Shown: positions 1-8,344 of the stretch, piece after piece
Layout of the letters: each line of letters opens with the position of its first letter
Numbering within the stretch: position 1 is the first letter of the stretch
Assembly (NCBI GenBank): GCA_049999765.1
Contig: JBNGIQ010009119.1
Location: 41,251-77,540 of the forward strand
DNA length: 36,290 nucleotides
Direction of reading: 5' to 3'
Source: Phaeoceros laevis
Taxonomy: Eukaryota; Anthocerotophyta; Anthocerotopsida; Notothyladales
Made by a program: the position numbers and the translations under genes
The notes under the pieces: model-generated
Told to the model about the DNA's origin: nothing
Database searches by the model: none
What the model saw: the letters and a program-made list of their open reading frames with translations, nothing else

Positions 1-479
1 GCATGTGCAGAGATTATGGAAAACCACATGAAGACACTCGGTTTCCCTACCCTGTTGAACACATCCATGGCCTCCTGTAGCCTACCTCCACCTGCATACA
101 TGCGCAAGAGATGGTTTCCCAAAAATGCGTTGGATCCGTACCCAAGCTTGACAGTGAGATCATCAAGTCGTCGCCCCAACACCAGATTATTTTCAGCCCT
201 GCATATCTGAATGACTTTGTACAGCAGAGAGGAGGACACACGAGATTGTTTCTCCGCCAAGAGGGTCAAAGCGTCCACTGCTGGACTTAGCTGCCCATTC
301 TCACAAAGTAGTTCGATTACAGCCTGAGCCGTTCCGTACCCTTGGCACTCTGGCACCGTCAGAGCACCAGCATTATGATGCAACAAGGGGTTGGATGTAG
401 GCTGAGCAGACCGTCCAACCTGCTTGTCCAAGGCAGCCAGCTCCGCATCCACCCAGTCAGGCTTGTAGAAGTCACCCAT
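1..479 (-). CDS. Pentatricopeptide-repeat (PPR) protein, 5' part, cut by the window edge
   Basis: The frame is open from an ATG at 479 down to base 1 (159 codons) with no stop, so the gene continues beyond the left edge. The N-terminal 75 residues have low similarity to anything I recognise. They are followed by SSLLYKVIQICRAENNLVLG and then a typical plant PPR stretch reading NHLLRMYAGGGRLQEAMDVF and ending KPSVFMWFSIISAHA. This arrangement is typical of PLS-class PPR proteins, which bind organellar RNA one base per repeat and often guide C-to-U editing. Editing itself cannot be claimed, because the C-terminal E/DYW region is outside the window. The ATG at 479 was chosen because no ATG lies upstream in the same frame before a low-complexity stretch; an upstream exon with a targeting peptide is possible. 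The family call is firm and the start is less so. Confidence 0.85.
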   Translation of the reverse strand, partial: MGDFYKPDWVDAELAALDKQVGRSAQPTSNPLLHHNAGALTVPECQGYGTAQAVIELLCENGQLSPAVDALTLLAEKQSRVSSSLLYKVIQICRAENNLVLGRRLDDLTVKLGYGSNAFLGNHLLRMYAGGGRLQEAMDVFNRVGKPSVFMWFSIISAH

Positions 480-588
480 GCACGGCACAAATGTGCGGCT
501 TATGTTTATCCATTGCCTCGGAGGCACATTTAACCTCCCCTCCAGCTCCAGGGTGTGGGCCTGCCTCCCAGCTGCTGGCATCCAAAGC

Positions 589-950
589 CGCTGATGTTGC
601 ATCCCGTTCGTGGTGCCAAATTGTACGAGGAGCATTGCAGGGTTTTTCAGCAGCAGCAGTCCAGCGGGCATTGAAAAAGTCCAATCCGCGTTTCAGCACA
701 AACCTGGACAATCTCAGGAGGGAAATGCTTGGCTAACTTGCGGCAGGATTTAGCCTACGCTCTCAATCCAGGGTTGAAGCTGTAGCCAATAGTCTAGCTT
801 TATGGCAATACATGTGAAGTAGGGCATGGCACAGGGTAAAAGCGTTTGGCAGGGTTTTTCAGCCGTAGCATTGCACCGGGCATGCCCACGTTTTTTTTGA
901 GCTCCAAGATTATTGATGCTACATCGCGTTAGTGGTGCGCGCCATTGCAC
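589..950. repeat. Two short diverged repeat motifs, each present twice
   Basis: The motif gcagggtttttcagc occurs at about 638 and 850, each time followed by a similar 25-bp stretch ending in cgggcat. A second motif, gatg-t-catc-cgtt-gtggtg, occurs at about 591 and 914. The order is second, first, first, second, all in the same orientation. This looks like rearranged remnants of a repeat just upstream of the PPR gene. No gene is seen in it. Confidence 0.4.
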
Positions 951-1070
951 TAGCAGTAGTAAAGAGCCGCGCTATACCAAGTCCACAAGGGAATTGAGCA
1001 CGCCACCATGCGACATGCTATGTAGCCCAAGTGGGCTACCTAGCTAGTCAATCTATGGTGGTTAATTAAT

Positions 1071-1204
1071 GTTAGTTTGTTAGGCCTACTCTAAGGGCCA
1101 AAGTAAAGGAAAAATCAATTGATAGAGCACTGTTAGTTTATTAGGCCTACTCTAAGAGGGGCCATGTGACCCAAGTGAATGAAAGAACCAATTGAAAGAG
1201 CACA
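1071..1204. repeat. Two-copy tandem duplication, about 60-74 bp per unit
   Basis: The first unit (1071-1130) begins gttagtttgttaggcctact and the second (1131-1204) gttagtttattaggcctact. Both end in a version of caatt-gaaagagcac. The second copy has an extra 14 or so bases in the middle. It lies directly beside the tRNA-like segment at 1205-1300 and may be the body of the same element. Confidence 0.7.
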
Positions 1205-1310
1205 GTGCCCTGAGTGGGTATTGAACTCCAGCCACCCTTTGGGGGGTGCCAGCCACCTCTTTGGGGGTCGGGTTCTTTACCACTTGACTGTCCCTTCGGA
1301 GACAGTCAAG
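1196..1310 (-). mobile_element. tRNA-derived SINE-like segment (probable)
   Basis: Read on the minus strand, the sequence contains GTCAAGTGGTAAAGAACC, resembling a tRNA D-arm and RNA polymerase III A box. About 60 bases later comes GGAGTTCAATACCCACTC, resembling a T-arm and B box. The anticodon region does not fold into a normal tRNA: two similar copies of GAGGTGGCTGG / GGGTGGCTGG sit between the boxes. A-box and B-box remnants around a non-tRNA body are the hallmark of tRNA-derived SINEs. At 1285-1306 there is a hairpin whose 7-bp arms GACTGTC/GACAGTC enclose a CTTCGG loop. I see no clear poly-A or simple-repeat tail and no target-site duplication, so this is a tentative call. Confidence 0.45.
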
Positions 1311-1334
1311 TAACCTCCGTCGCTGTTGTCGCTC

Positions 1335-1438
1335 TTAATTTCCCACTGCTAGGCTTCCAGAAAAAACACATTAAAAGAAGTNNNNNNNNNNTTAATTTCC
1401 CACTGCTAGGCTTCCAGAAAAAACACATTAAAAGAAGT
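1335..1438. other. Scaffold gap (10 N) flanked by identical 47-bp ends
   Basis: Ten N lie at 1382-1391. The 47 bases just before the gap (1335-1381) are identical to the 47 bases just after it (1392-1438), starting ttaatttcccactgctaggc and ending in aaaagaagt. Two contig ends that overlap but were not merged would look exactly like this, so the real locus probably has one copy and no gap. Confidence 0.9.
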
Positions 1439-1439
1439 A

Positions 1440-2585
1440 GTGCCACTAGATCTATGGGGAAATGGTTTCGATGGCTTCCCGTATTTATCAGTTGCCAAGG
1501 CCTCGAATTCCGACAACGGTAGCCTACTCCTCTGGAACGCTTGCCTACCAGCAGAAATCGCAGCAATAGTCCATAGCCAGTCGTGGCCCCATGCCTTTAA
1601 CATTGCATGCACCGGTTGACTCAGTGCTAGTTGGAAATGGATCTTCTATTCCCAACTCTCTTGAAAGTTGAAACAATAAATTTGTCCGGCCATGCATAAA
1701 ACAATGTCTGCATTGTTTGGATTTTTCCTAAATGACCCCTTTTTTCCCACGGTAATGTAATTTATTTCAACACTAGAGGCTCTATTCCCATCATATTTAT
1801 TTTAACACTTGTGGAGTTGGTATAGCGCGGCACTTTTCTACTATTAGTACTAGTACTAGAGGCTGCACTCCCATCAAGATGGATCTTGTTGTACTTTTTA
1901 TTTTCAAGCTAAATAAAGTACCTTTGTTGGAGCAACATCGGCATCCATAGTATAAAACAATGAACAATATGAACAAGTTTTTTTCCTCAATATTATCCTT
2001 TATTTCAATACTAGGTACTACAATCTCATCAATAATCTTTCAAGATGGATATTGTTGTGGGCAATGGGCATTGTTGTGATTTCTATGCTCAAGACGAATA
2101 CGTTGCCTTCATTGTAACAAGGTTAATAAAGATATTTATTTCAATCGGGTCATTTGTTTCAATATTGCCTATTAGGCCTACAGCAATACGAATTTAGCAT
2201 AGGCATTATTTTAATCACCATGTCATTTGGTTCAATATTGGCTTTTTAAATTCTAATTAGTACGACTTCAATGTGGGCATTGCCACAATGTCCTCATACA
2301 AAATCGATTGCATACATAACATAATACCACAATTAGCTCAACAACTTTTAGAGAGGGTCTACTGCATACCACAATTAGTTGAACAATTGCACTGCTACTC
2401 TACTCTGCCGTATCAGAGGCATCCTTTAGATCTTTTTTTTGTGATCCTTATGTTAGAGCGTGTCGACTTGGGACCCAACAAGCAAGCACGCATAGGAAAG
2501 CTCACAATAAAACACCCTTCCTTCTTCCACTTACAAATCTATGAGAGTGTGCATAAGTTAAATACTAACTTACACAACAAAGCAG
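1440..2585. other. Gene-free AT-rich region with diverged repeat copies
   Basis: I find no supportable gene here. Related sequences recur: tttatttcaacactagaggc at about 1760, actagaggctgcactcccatc at about 1856, and tttatttcaatactaggtac at about 2010. The latter two are each followed within 50 bp by caagatgga-attgttgt. Another pair, ataccacaattag-t-aacaa, lies at about 2324 and 2360. This is probably an old, decayed repetitive element. Confidence 0.5.
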
Positions 2586-2642
2586 TTCTAAGGGTTTAAA
2601 CGAGTTGTAAGGGTTTAAACGAGTTCTAAGGGTTTAAACGAG
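2586..2642. repeat. Three tandem copies of a 19-bp unit containing GTTTAAAC
   Basis: The unit ctaagggtttaaacgagtt is repeated three times with one base change (c to g in the second copy). Each unit contains the perfect palindrome GTTTAAAC and the string AGGGTTTA, which resembles one plant telomere repeat. The period of 19 shows it is not a telomere tract. Confidence 0.85.
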
Positions 2643-2771
2643 TACATTGTGTCAAACACATGAATCACTATGCGTGGATTGAAAGATTCTAAGCCACTAT
2701 TGACAAGTACATTATGTCATACACATGACTCACTATGTATGGATTGAAAGATTCAGAGCCACTATTGACAA
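2642..2771. repeat. Tandem duplication of a 65-bp unit
   Basis: Unit one (2642-2706) and unit two (2707-2771) are 65 bp each and differ at about eight positions. Both start gtacatt-tgtca and end gccactattgacaa. It directly abuts the 19-bp repeat to its left. Confidence 0.85.
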
Positions 2772-3027
2772 GTTGTATGGAGTAGCCACAAGCTTCAAGC
2801 ATTGGCTGGGGTGTTTGAATATTGCAACATCGTATTGAACATTCAAAGTCCTTCTCCTTATGTCTTTACACCCAAAGGGATCACAACAAATTTTGAGGAA
2901 AGTGCAATACCAACATTGTATGAAAGAAAATATACTATAAATTTTTCATTCATTCAACTAATATGGTCTGCGTCCGAGTCATTCATTCAACTACCATGGG
3001 CCGGGGCACCGCTGTGGAGCAACATAC

Positions 3028-3170
3028 CATCAGAGTAGTCCATGAAAGCCATGAAAGCCAAATGGTAGTCCACACCTAGCCGCAACATGCCAAATGGTAG
3101 TCCACACCTAGCCGCAACTTAGCATCAGAGTAGTCCATGAAAGCCAAATGGTAGTCCACACCTAGCCGCA
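3028..3170. repeat. Nested direct repeats
   Basis: The 28-bp unit ccaaatggtagtccacacct(agccgcaa) is found at 3058-3085 and 3090-3117, with a third copy at 3144-3170 lacking only the last base. A second unit, catcagagtagtccatgaaa(gcc), is at 3028-3050 and 3123-3145. The arrangement suggests one duplication laid over another. The spacing between copies is irregular, so this is not a CRISPR array. Confidence 0.85.
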
Positions 3171-3510
3171 GACTGCAGCTAGGCTGAGGGCTCAAGAGTG
3201 AGTTTTCGTGGTCTCCATGTGGAAGCTTCATTGGAAGTCTCTCCATTGAAAAGCCTTTGCATTGTTAGCAACGCTTTTCCATGCACCTCTACTAACTAGG
3301 CAAGGAATAGTGTTGCCCAACGGAGCAGTCGGGCAAGAAGGGAGAAAGAGATTTGGATGCATAGATTTTGCCCTACCCAATAAAAGCTCTCCCAAAAACA
3401 GTCAAAGGCGTGATTTACAGATGCATACAGCAGCGGGGCTTGGACAGGTAGATCTTCTATCAAAACCAGCCAGCCTAGTCCGCTATCGACAAAAAAGTAG
3501 TGTATCTCAG

Positions 3511-4173
3511 TCAGGACATGTAGACTGGCCCCGAGGACTGTCTAGTGTTATTTGTGGACCGTCGCAGGGGTACGTAGGGGGAGACCGCGGCATCCGGGAG
3601 CTGAAACGGCGCAAGCGGCCCAGACTTGGGCTTCAGGGAGCGGCGGGAAGGGGTGAGAGGAGTGCCGTCCGTGTAGAGCGGCCCCGAGCGCTGCTGCCGT
3701 CCCGGCTGCTGCAAAGGTGCCGACTTGTACTTGCTGCTGCTGCTGCGCACCTTGGCTGTGGCATCCTGCTGCACCGGAATCGCCTTGGCCTCTTGCCGCT
3801 TCTTATTAGGTCGCTTGAGGAAGGACAGCAGCCTGGTGGCCCACGACTTGTGGTGACTTCCCCCAGTACTGTCGTGATGAAGCTGGTGCCTGCCTGGTGA
3901 AGGAGGCGGCGGCCAGGTCGCCGAGGGTTGCTGAGATTGTACGCTGCTGGCAGCGTGTGTTCTTGCCTCCACCAACACCTGATTACGCACAAAGCCATTT
4001 GGTGAGGAGAAGCAGAACCGAGTACCGGGAAGTCTGTGAGAGATTACAGGCATCGCACCACGGAACACAAGAAAACAAATCAAACAACCTCGCTTGCTCA
4101 CCTGAGCGTAATATGACAAGGGATCAGAGTAGTCCTCGTCAAAGTGGCCGTTGGCAACGGCACCCAGGGCCAT
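3511..4173 (-). CDS. Unknown plant protein with repeated [K/R]SGPL motifs
   Basis: Exons are about 4173-4102 and 3978-3511, giving 179 residues. The donor CAG|GTGAGC after YYAQ is strong, and the acceptor before VLVEARTHA keeps the frame. Without splicing the frame also stays open (220 residues), so intron retention cannot be excluded. Visible features: an acidic start (HFDEDYSDPLSYYAQ), a Ser/Gln/Pro-rich middle, a basic block SWATRLLSFLKRPNKKRQEA that could be a nuclear localisation signal, then repeated motifs KSAPLQ, RSGPLY, KSGPLA and SSGPVY near the end. I do not recognise the family, although plant proteins with multiple SGPL motifs exist. It appears low-complexity and largely disordered. 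Confidence 0.55.
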   Translation of the reverse strand: MALGAVANGHFDEDYSDPLSYYAQVSKRGCLICFLVFRGAMPVISHRLPGTRFCFSSPNGFVRNQVLVEARTHAASSVQSQQPSATWPPPPSPGRHQLHHDSTGGSHHKSWATRLLSFLKRPNKKRQEAKAIPVQQDATAKVRSSSSKYKSAPLQQPGRQQRSGPLYTDGTPLTPSRRSLKPKSGPLAPFQLPDAAVSPYVPLRRSTNNTRQSSGPVYMS

Positions 4174-4240
4174 GACCGTGGGGAGAAAAGCGACTCGGTC
4201 GCGGCCTCACAGCAGAAGTAGCTCGCTCTTGCATCCGGAT

Positions 4241-4304
4241 CCTCACATCACCAGTTCCTCACATCACCAGTTCCTCACATCACCAGTTCCTCACATCACC
4301 AGTT
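4241..4304. repeat. Minisatellite: four perfect 16-bp copies
   Basis: The unit cctcacatcaccagtt is repeated four times without change, then breaks at cctcatctg. It lies about 70 bp upstream of the start of the minus-strand gene at 4173, in what should be its promoter or 5' untranslated region. Confidence 0.95.
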
Positions 4305-5672
4305 CCTCATCTGCAACGCAGCACAAACACACACTCGCTTCTCAGAACAACGCATAGGGATTGGTCTCAAGCTGGTTTGCGCCGTAGCAGCTCCTTCCTT
4401 TCCTCGCGGCAAGCATCCTTCTCCCCTCCACTCTCCGTGACCACAGCTGAGGCTCCTAGAAGCAAAATTATATTCTACTCCTCTCCGCGCTTGATGATCC
4501 AGACAAATCAGCTTGCAAGCAATTTCAACAAACGTCCCTTCACTTCACTTCACCTCATCTCACCTGTGTAAGACAAGCGCAGCAGCCTCTTCGGGAATCA
4601 GCATCGCGAAGAAATTAGGCACCGGAGCAGGCAGGAGGAGGCAGCTCGATCGTGTCCAAACAAGGCCGGCATCCTCGTCGCCTGTGAGCGCAACCTCCAG
4701 CTCCAGCTCCGAAATTTCCTCGGCGGCCGCGTCGGACTCCAGAAAAGCAGGGAATTGGAGCTCCAAAAGCGCTGGCTGGCTGGATGGAAGACTGCGGCTT
4801 GATGAGCGAGGTGCCGGGAGGAAAGCGCCGCGTGACCAGCGATGCACGGGGATAGCGTTCAATGCGGCACCGGCGTCGGCAAGCCAGCGGCGCAGCAGGC
4901 ATGGAGGGGATGATGCGAGGGCGGGCATCATCAATCACGCAGTTTCTTACGATGATGATACGGACTGCCTGGCCTCCTGGGCCTCCGGCACTGACAGGCA
5001 CCGACTGGTGCTCCAGAGAGGCTAAGGGACCCACTCCACGCCAACGGATGATAAGGGTAGGTGGCGCAAAGGCGCATGTACCACAGTAGTACTGTAGCTA
5101 GATAGATCTCGATCCTCGATAGTGAAGTGAAAAAGGGGCCTGCAGGCCTCCCCTGGCTCCAGTGGGAACGCGAGCCGCAATGTCGCGACCGTTGGGCCCG
5201 CAACGCCAAGTTCCGCCTCGATGCCATTGGCTGCTCGAAAAGCTTTCTGCACGCAGTCATCTGAGTAGCAGTTGGTGCGGCGGTGCAGTCAACAGAACTG
5301 GTCTATCCTGATTCGCGGATCCCCTCCTCCTTGACACACTTCACATGCCGCGTTTTGCTGTCTCGTTCACTACTTAGGGCAATGTTGTGTTAGTGTAGAA
5401 GCGTAATGGCGAGTTCTACTTCTTGTCCGTTAGGGACGCTGGCTACCGTTCGGGTCAAGCATCTTGTTCCGCGCGGCAAAGAGCAGGGGGCAAGCAAAAT
5501 TTTGCGAGGGTGCAGGAGCTCGGATTCGGGACGCGGAGGTGGTGCTTGGATGAGGAGATGTGGCGGCATGGAGACGCGGAAATGTGGCGGTTGAGGAGGG
5601 GAGGACGAGGAGCTGCTGCGCCTTTGAGGCTTGTGAAGAAGAAGGCGAACCTTGCAGCGTATACGTAGCTCT
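4305..5672. other. Intergenic region with GC-rich open frames, no firm gene
   Basis: On the minus strand an open frame at 4934-4560 (124 codons, containing SELELEVALTGDEDAGLVWT) and an overlapping one at 5034-4615 occur in GC-rich sequence. Neither shows a recognised domain, and GC-rich DNA often lacks stops. They could be 5' exons or leader of the gene at 3511-4173. From 5400 to 5672 the sequence is the purine-rich leader of NUP35, with a short upstream ATG at 5406. Confidence 0.4.
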
Positions 5673-6743
5673 ATGGTGCAGGATAGCAGCAGCATGGCAA
5701 CGCCAGGGAGCGGAGGAAGAGCAGCAGGGCAGCAGCAGACGCCGCGGAGCACGGTGTTCCGCCGCTCTCGGACGCAGTCGCTGTTCTTCAGAGACCTAGA
5801 AGCGACACCGGTGCCCGGGGTGCGGGCCGGGAAGCTCGGGACATCCCCCAGTTGGAAGGATCACTCTGCGTCGGGCATAGACCACCTGCCCCCGCCTCCG
5901 ATCGCGACTCTGGACGACGGGTTCGGGGACAGCAACACCAGCGGGGGGTCGGATGCTCTGGACCTGGTGGCCAGAGGGGGGTCGTCCTCCTTCACCAGTC
6001 CCTTCGGCGGTGGCAGCGGGACTTCCTTCTCCAGAAGCCCGGGTTTGTCCACCCAGACGCCACTCTCCAGGAGCCACCCGCGGCACGACTCCGGCAATCG
6101 CAAGGGTTTCGGCTCGCCTTACAGCGACCTAGGCACCCCGGCGCACTCCCCTCTGCAGAGCCAGAAGCTGCAGTTTCAGAGCCCCGAGTGGCCCTCCAAG
6201 GGGAAGGCGGTTGGTGCAGGCGAGCTAGTTGTGGAGGGCAGCAACCAAGGGATCCCGGGAGCTGTGTCCTTCCTCAAGCCGAGTGCTGTGGGCAGAGAAG
6301 CGGTGGAGGGGGAGGAGTGGGTGACGGTGTACGGCTTTGCGTTCACAGAGTTGCATTTGGTGTTCAGGGAGTTTGAGAAGTGTGGGCCCATCGTGAACTA
6401 TGTTCCTGGCCCGCCCGGGTCCAACTACGCGCACCTGCAGTTTCAGAACCGGCAGGATGCAGTTAAGGCACGGCAGAAGAATGGCACGCAGCTCAGTCCT
6501 TCCGTTCTTGTGGGAGTGAAGCCTGTGGACGTGCTGCACCTGCCTGCTTTGAGGGAACTGCCTCAGGGGTCGGGTCCAGTGTCTCCTCCCAACACTCCTA
6601 GGAAGGATGTGCTCACAGCATCCACATCCCGGCCCTACTATTTGAATGGGGCTGAAGTGCAAGGTCCCCAGCCTCTGCGTCCCCTTGCAGCACCTGTGCG
6701 GTCTGCGGTCTCTAGGCTAGTTGATCTTGTTTTTGGGGTCTGA
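5673..6743 (+). CDS. NUP35: Nucleoporin NUP35 (Nup53/MPPN family)
   Basis: This is one intronless exon of 356 residues. The ATG at 5673 follows an in-frame TAG a few codons upstream; a second ATG at 5694 (MATPGSGG) is an equally good start. The N-terminal 200 residues are Ser/Pro/Gly-rich and disordered, as usual for the family. The RRM-like MPPN domain covers roughly residues 212-290, with EEWVTVYGFAFTELHLVFRE, then GPIVNYVPGPPGSNYAHLQF and a final PSVLVGVKPVD. The C-terminus AVSRLVDLVFGV is the amphipathic helix that binds the nuclear envelope in this family. Nup35 links the nuclear pore scaffold (Nup155, Nup93) to the membrane. Its 3' end converges on the methyltransferase gene. Confidence 0.93.
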   Translation: MVQDSSSMATPGSGGRAAGQQQTPRSTVFRRSRTQSLFFRDLEATPVPGVRAGKLGTSPSWKDHSASGIDHLPPPPIATLDDGFGDSNTSGGSDALDLVARGGSSSFTSPFGGGSGTSFSRSPGLSTQTPLSRSHPRHDSGNRKGFGSPYSDLGTPAHSPLQSQKLQFQSPEWPSKGKAVGAGELVVEGSNQGIPGAVSFLKPSAVGREAVEGEEWVTVYGFAFTELHLVFREFEKCGPIVNYVPGPPGSNYAHLQFQNRQDAVKARQKNGTQLSPSVLVGVKPVDVLHLPALRELPQGSGPVSPPNTPRKDVLTASTSRPYYLNGAEVQGPQPLRPLAAPVRSAVSRLVDLVFGV

Positions 6744-7208
6744 CTCATGACACTGTAGCTGTTGTCATCCACTTGTTTCATTACTGTATGTAGGGAATTG
6801 CGGATGGCTGGAGCTCACTGTTTTGTAGCATAGCAAAAGCAGGACCCTCTCTCTCTCAATTGCATAGCCCATGTTGGCGATTGATTTATTCTCATTTGTA
6901 GCTCTAACAGGGGCCAGGGCTGTGTAGGACCAGGGCTGGGGCCTTGCTAGCCTTTAGACCACAATGAATCTGTGGCATGCAATATGTTCAGCAGATTAGC
7001 TTGCTAAACCTTCATTGTACGAAGGAGGTGGCAAGACCCGCTTGTACATCGGACCGCATGTTTTTTAGGCGGATCTACGATTCTACATGATGGGCTGTTC
7101 AAGCTCCCGGTTTTAGTACTGACTAGCTCAGATTAAATGGAAGAAGTTGTGAAGTTGGTGACAGAAAATCTGATACCGCGTAGGTCTGTGCTGGGCGAAT
7201 TCAGAATT
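6744..7208. other. Convergent 3' regions of NUP35 and the methyltransferase gene
   Basis: No open frame of note is present. The sequence is T-rich on both sides, as expected for two facing 3' untranslated regions. Confidence 0.6.
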
Positions 7209-7907
7209 TCAATCTCCTCCCGCTGAGACTTTGATTTTCTTTTTAAGAATGTACACAGAGTTCTCCGGGAAAGCGTAGTCAGGATGCAACTCGTCTCGGG
7301 GAACCTGTGTCACCAAAAACTGTTCCGGGCAACACCTCCAGAACAGAGCATGAGCCTCTGGAGACCGCATCTGGTATCCGAGCAGTATGACTGTCTCAGG
7401 TCCTGCCAAAGCATCCATTGTTGTCAACAGAGGCTGCACCATATCCTGTATGTATACCACATCCGTGGCAATAACCAGATCGAAAGGTGGCTTCAACGCT
7501 TCCATCTGCTTCTCGTTCCCCCAGTACAGCTGCGCAATCTTCACCTTGCCAGCCTTGCTACCTGCCTTCCCTGCAGCCGCCAGGGTGGTGGCAGCAACAT
7601 TCTTCTTCACGTTGCGCTTTAGTGCAGGCATGACTGGCTGGATGTCGGTGAGCGTAATGTTCCATCCCAACAGAGCCAGCCCAAGACCAGCCACTCCGCA
7701 TCCGGTTCCAAGCTCAACCCCACGCTTCCCATCCATAAGGGGGAAGGATCCGCTTCCTTGTGCCAGACACCGCTCCACCCACTTCACCAAAACCAACGAG
7801 GATTCCCATACTGAGGTGCCTACGTGCATGGATCCATTGTCCTGTTCAAACCGCAGCAACTCACCATTGACAGAGAGCTCCACAACTGGCGATCCTGAGT
7901 AACGCAT
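7209..7907 (-). CDS. METTL21-like protein-lysine methyltransferase (family 16)
   Basis: A single exon of 232 residues runs from the ATG at 7907. It is a class I AdoMet methyltransferase. Motif I is VELGTGCGVAGLGLA near residue 66, the acidic end of strand two is NITLTDIQP, and motif II is FDLVIATDVVYI. The Trp-containing WESSLVLVKW segment before motif I is typical of family 16 enzymes such as METTL21, which methylate lysines on chaperones and elongation factors. The C-terminus VYILKKKIK is also family-like. The exact substrate cannot be read from the sequence. It is head to head with RTEL1, the two ATGs being 438 bp apart. Confidence 0.88.
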   Translation of the reverse strand: MRYSGSPVVELSVNGELLRFEQDNGSMHVGTSVWESSLVLVKWVERCLAQGSGSFPLMDGKRGVELGTGCGVAGLGLALLGWNITLTDIQPVMPALKRNVKKNVAATTLAAAGKAGSKAGKVKIAQLYWGNEKQMEALKPPFDLVIATDVVYIQDMVQPLLTTMDALAGPETVILLGYQMRSPEAHALFWRCCPEQFLVTQVPRDELHPDYAFPENSVYILKKKIKVSAGGD

Positions 7908-8344
7908 GGATCTTCTTGTAGACTACCCTCAAGGCGGATTTCTCCTTGAGCTCTCCACCGCACAACAAATTTCAAGCCAGCCCTAGCGGGTTTCAGACCG
8001 AAACGTATAAGTAGCTACTAGACAACGCTTGCTACACACTATTTCGCAAAAGAGTTCGGCGGGAACTCGACCACTGTAGTGCTGAACTTGGTTCCACTGG
8101 CGTGGACATTCGTTCAAGCCTCCAATGGCTTGTTGATTGAATGTGGGAAGGAGGCAACTCCACGAGCCGCTAGGCGCAAGCTCTGTCCCGTGGTTGGTTT
8201 GCTGCAATGTGGAGCGTGATATTTTGGAAGAAGCTAAGGCTTTTTTCTGTCACTGTAGTTTGTGCAGCGAGACGGGGGTGAAGGAGTGCGCTCATTGCAA
8301 AAAGACCCATAAGTGTAGCAGAAGCTAGGAAGAGGGGGAAAGCA
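7908..8344. promoter_or_regulatory. Bidirectional promoter between METTL21-like and RTEL1
   Basis: The 437 bp between the two divergent start codons contain no supportable gene. No clear TATA box was recognised on either strand. The span must carry the promoters and 5' leaders of both genes. Confidence 0.6.

Noticed and set aside
1196-1310. Functional tRNA gene
   Set aside because: The box sequences depart from consensus and no anticodon arm or acceptor stem forms; a SINE or tRNA relic fits better.
2586-2642. Interstitial telomere repeat
   Set aside because: The period is 19 bp, not 7, and only one telomere-like word occurs per unit.
2586-3170. CRISPR-like array
   Set aside because: Copies are few, spacers are absent or irregular, the units are diverged tandem duplications, and the DNA is eukaryotic.
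3262-3900. 212-codon plus-strand frame
   Set aside because: It is antisense to the SGPL-motif gene and shows only composition-driven openness.
4560-5034. Minus-strand GC-rich frames as a real gene
   Set aside because: Two frames are open at once and neither has a domain or clear splice links, so they are noted only as intergenic content.
5652-5672. Earlier start for NUP35
   Set aside because: It would use TTG; the first ATG in frame is at 5673.
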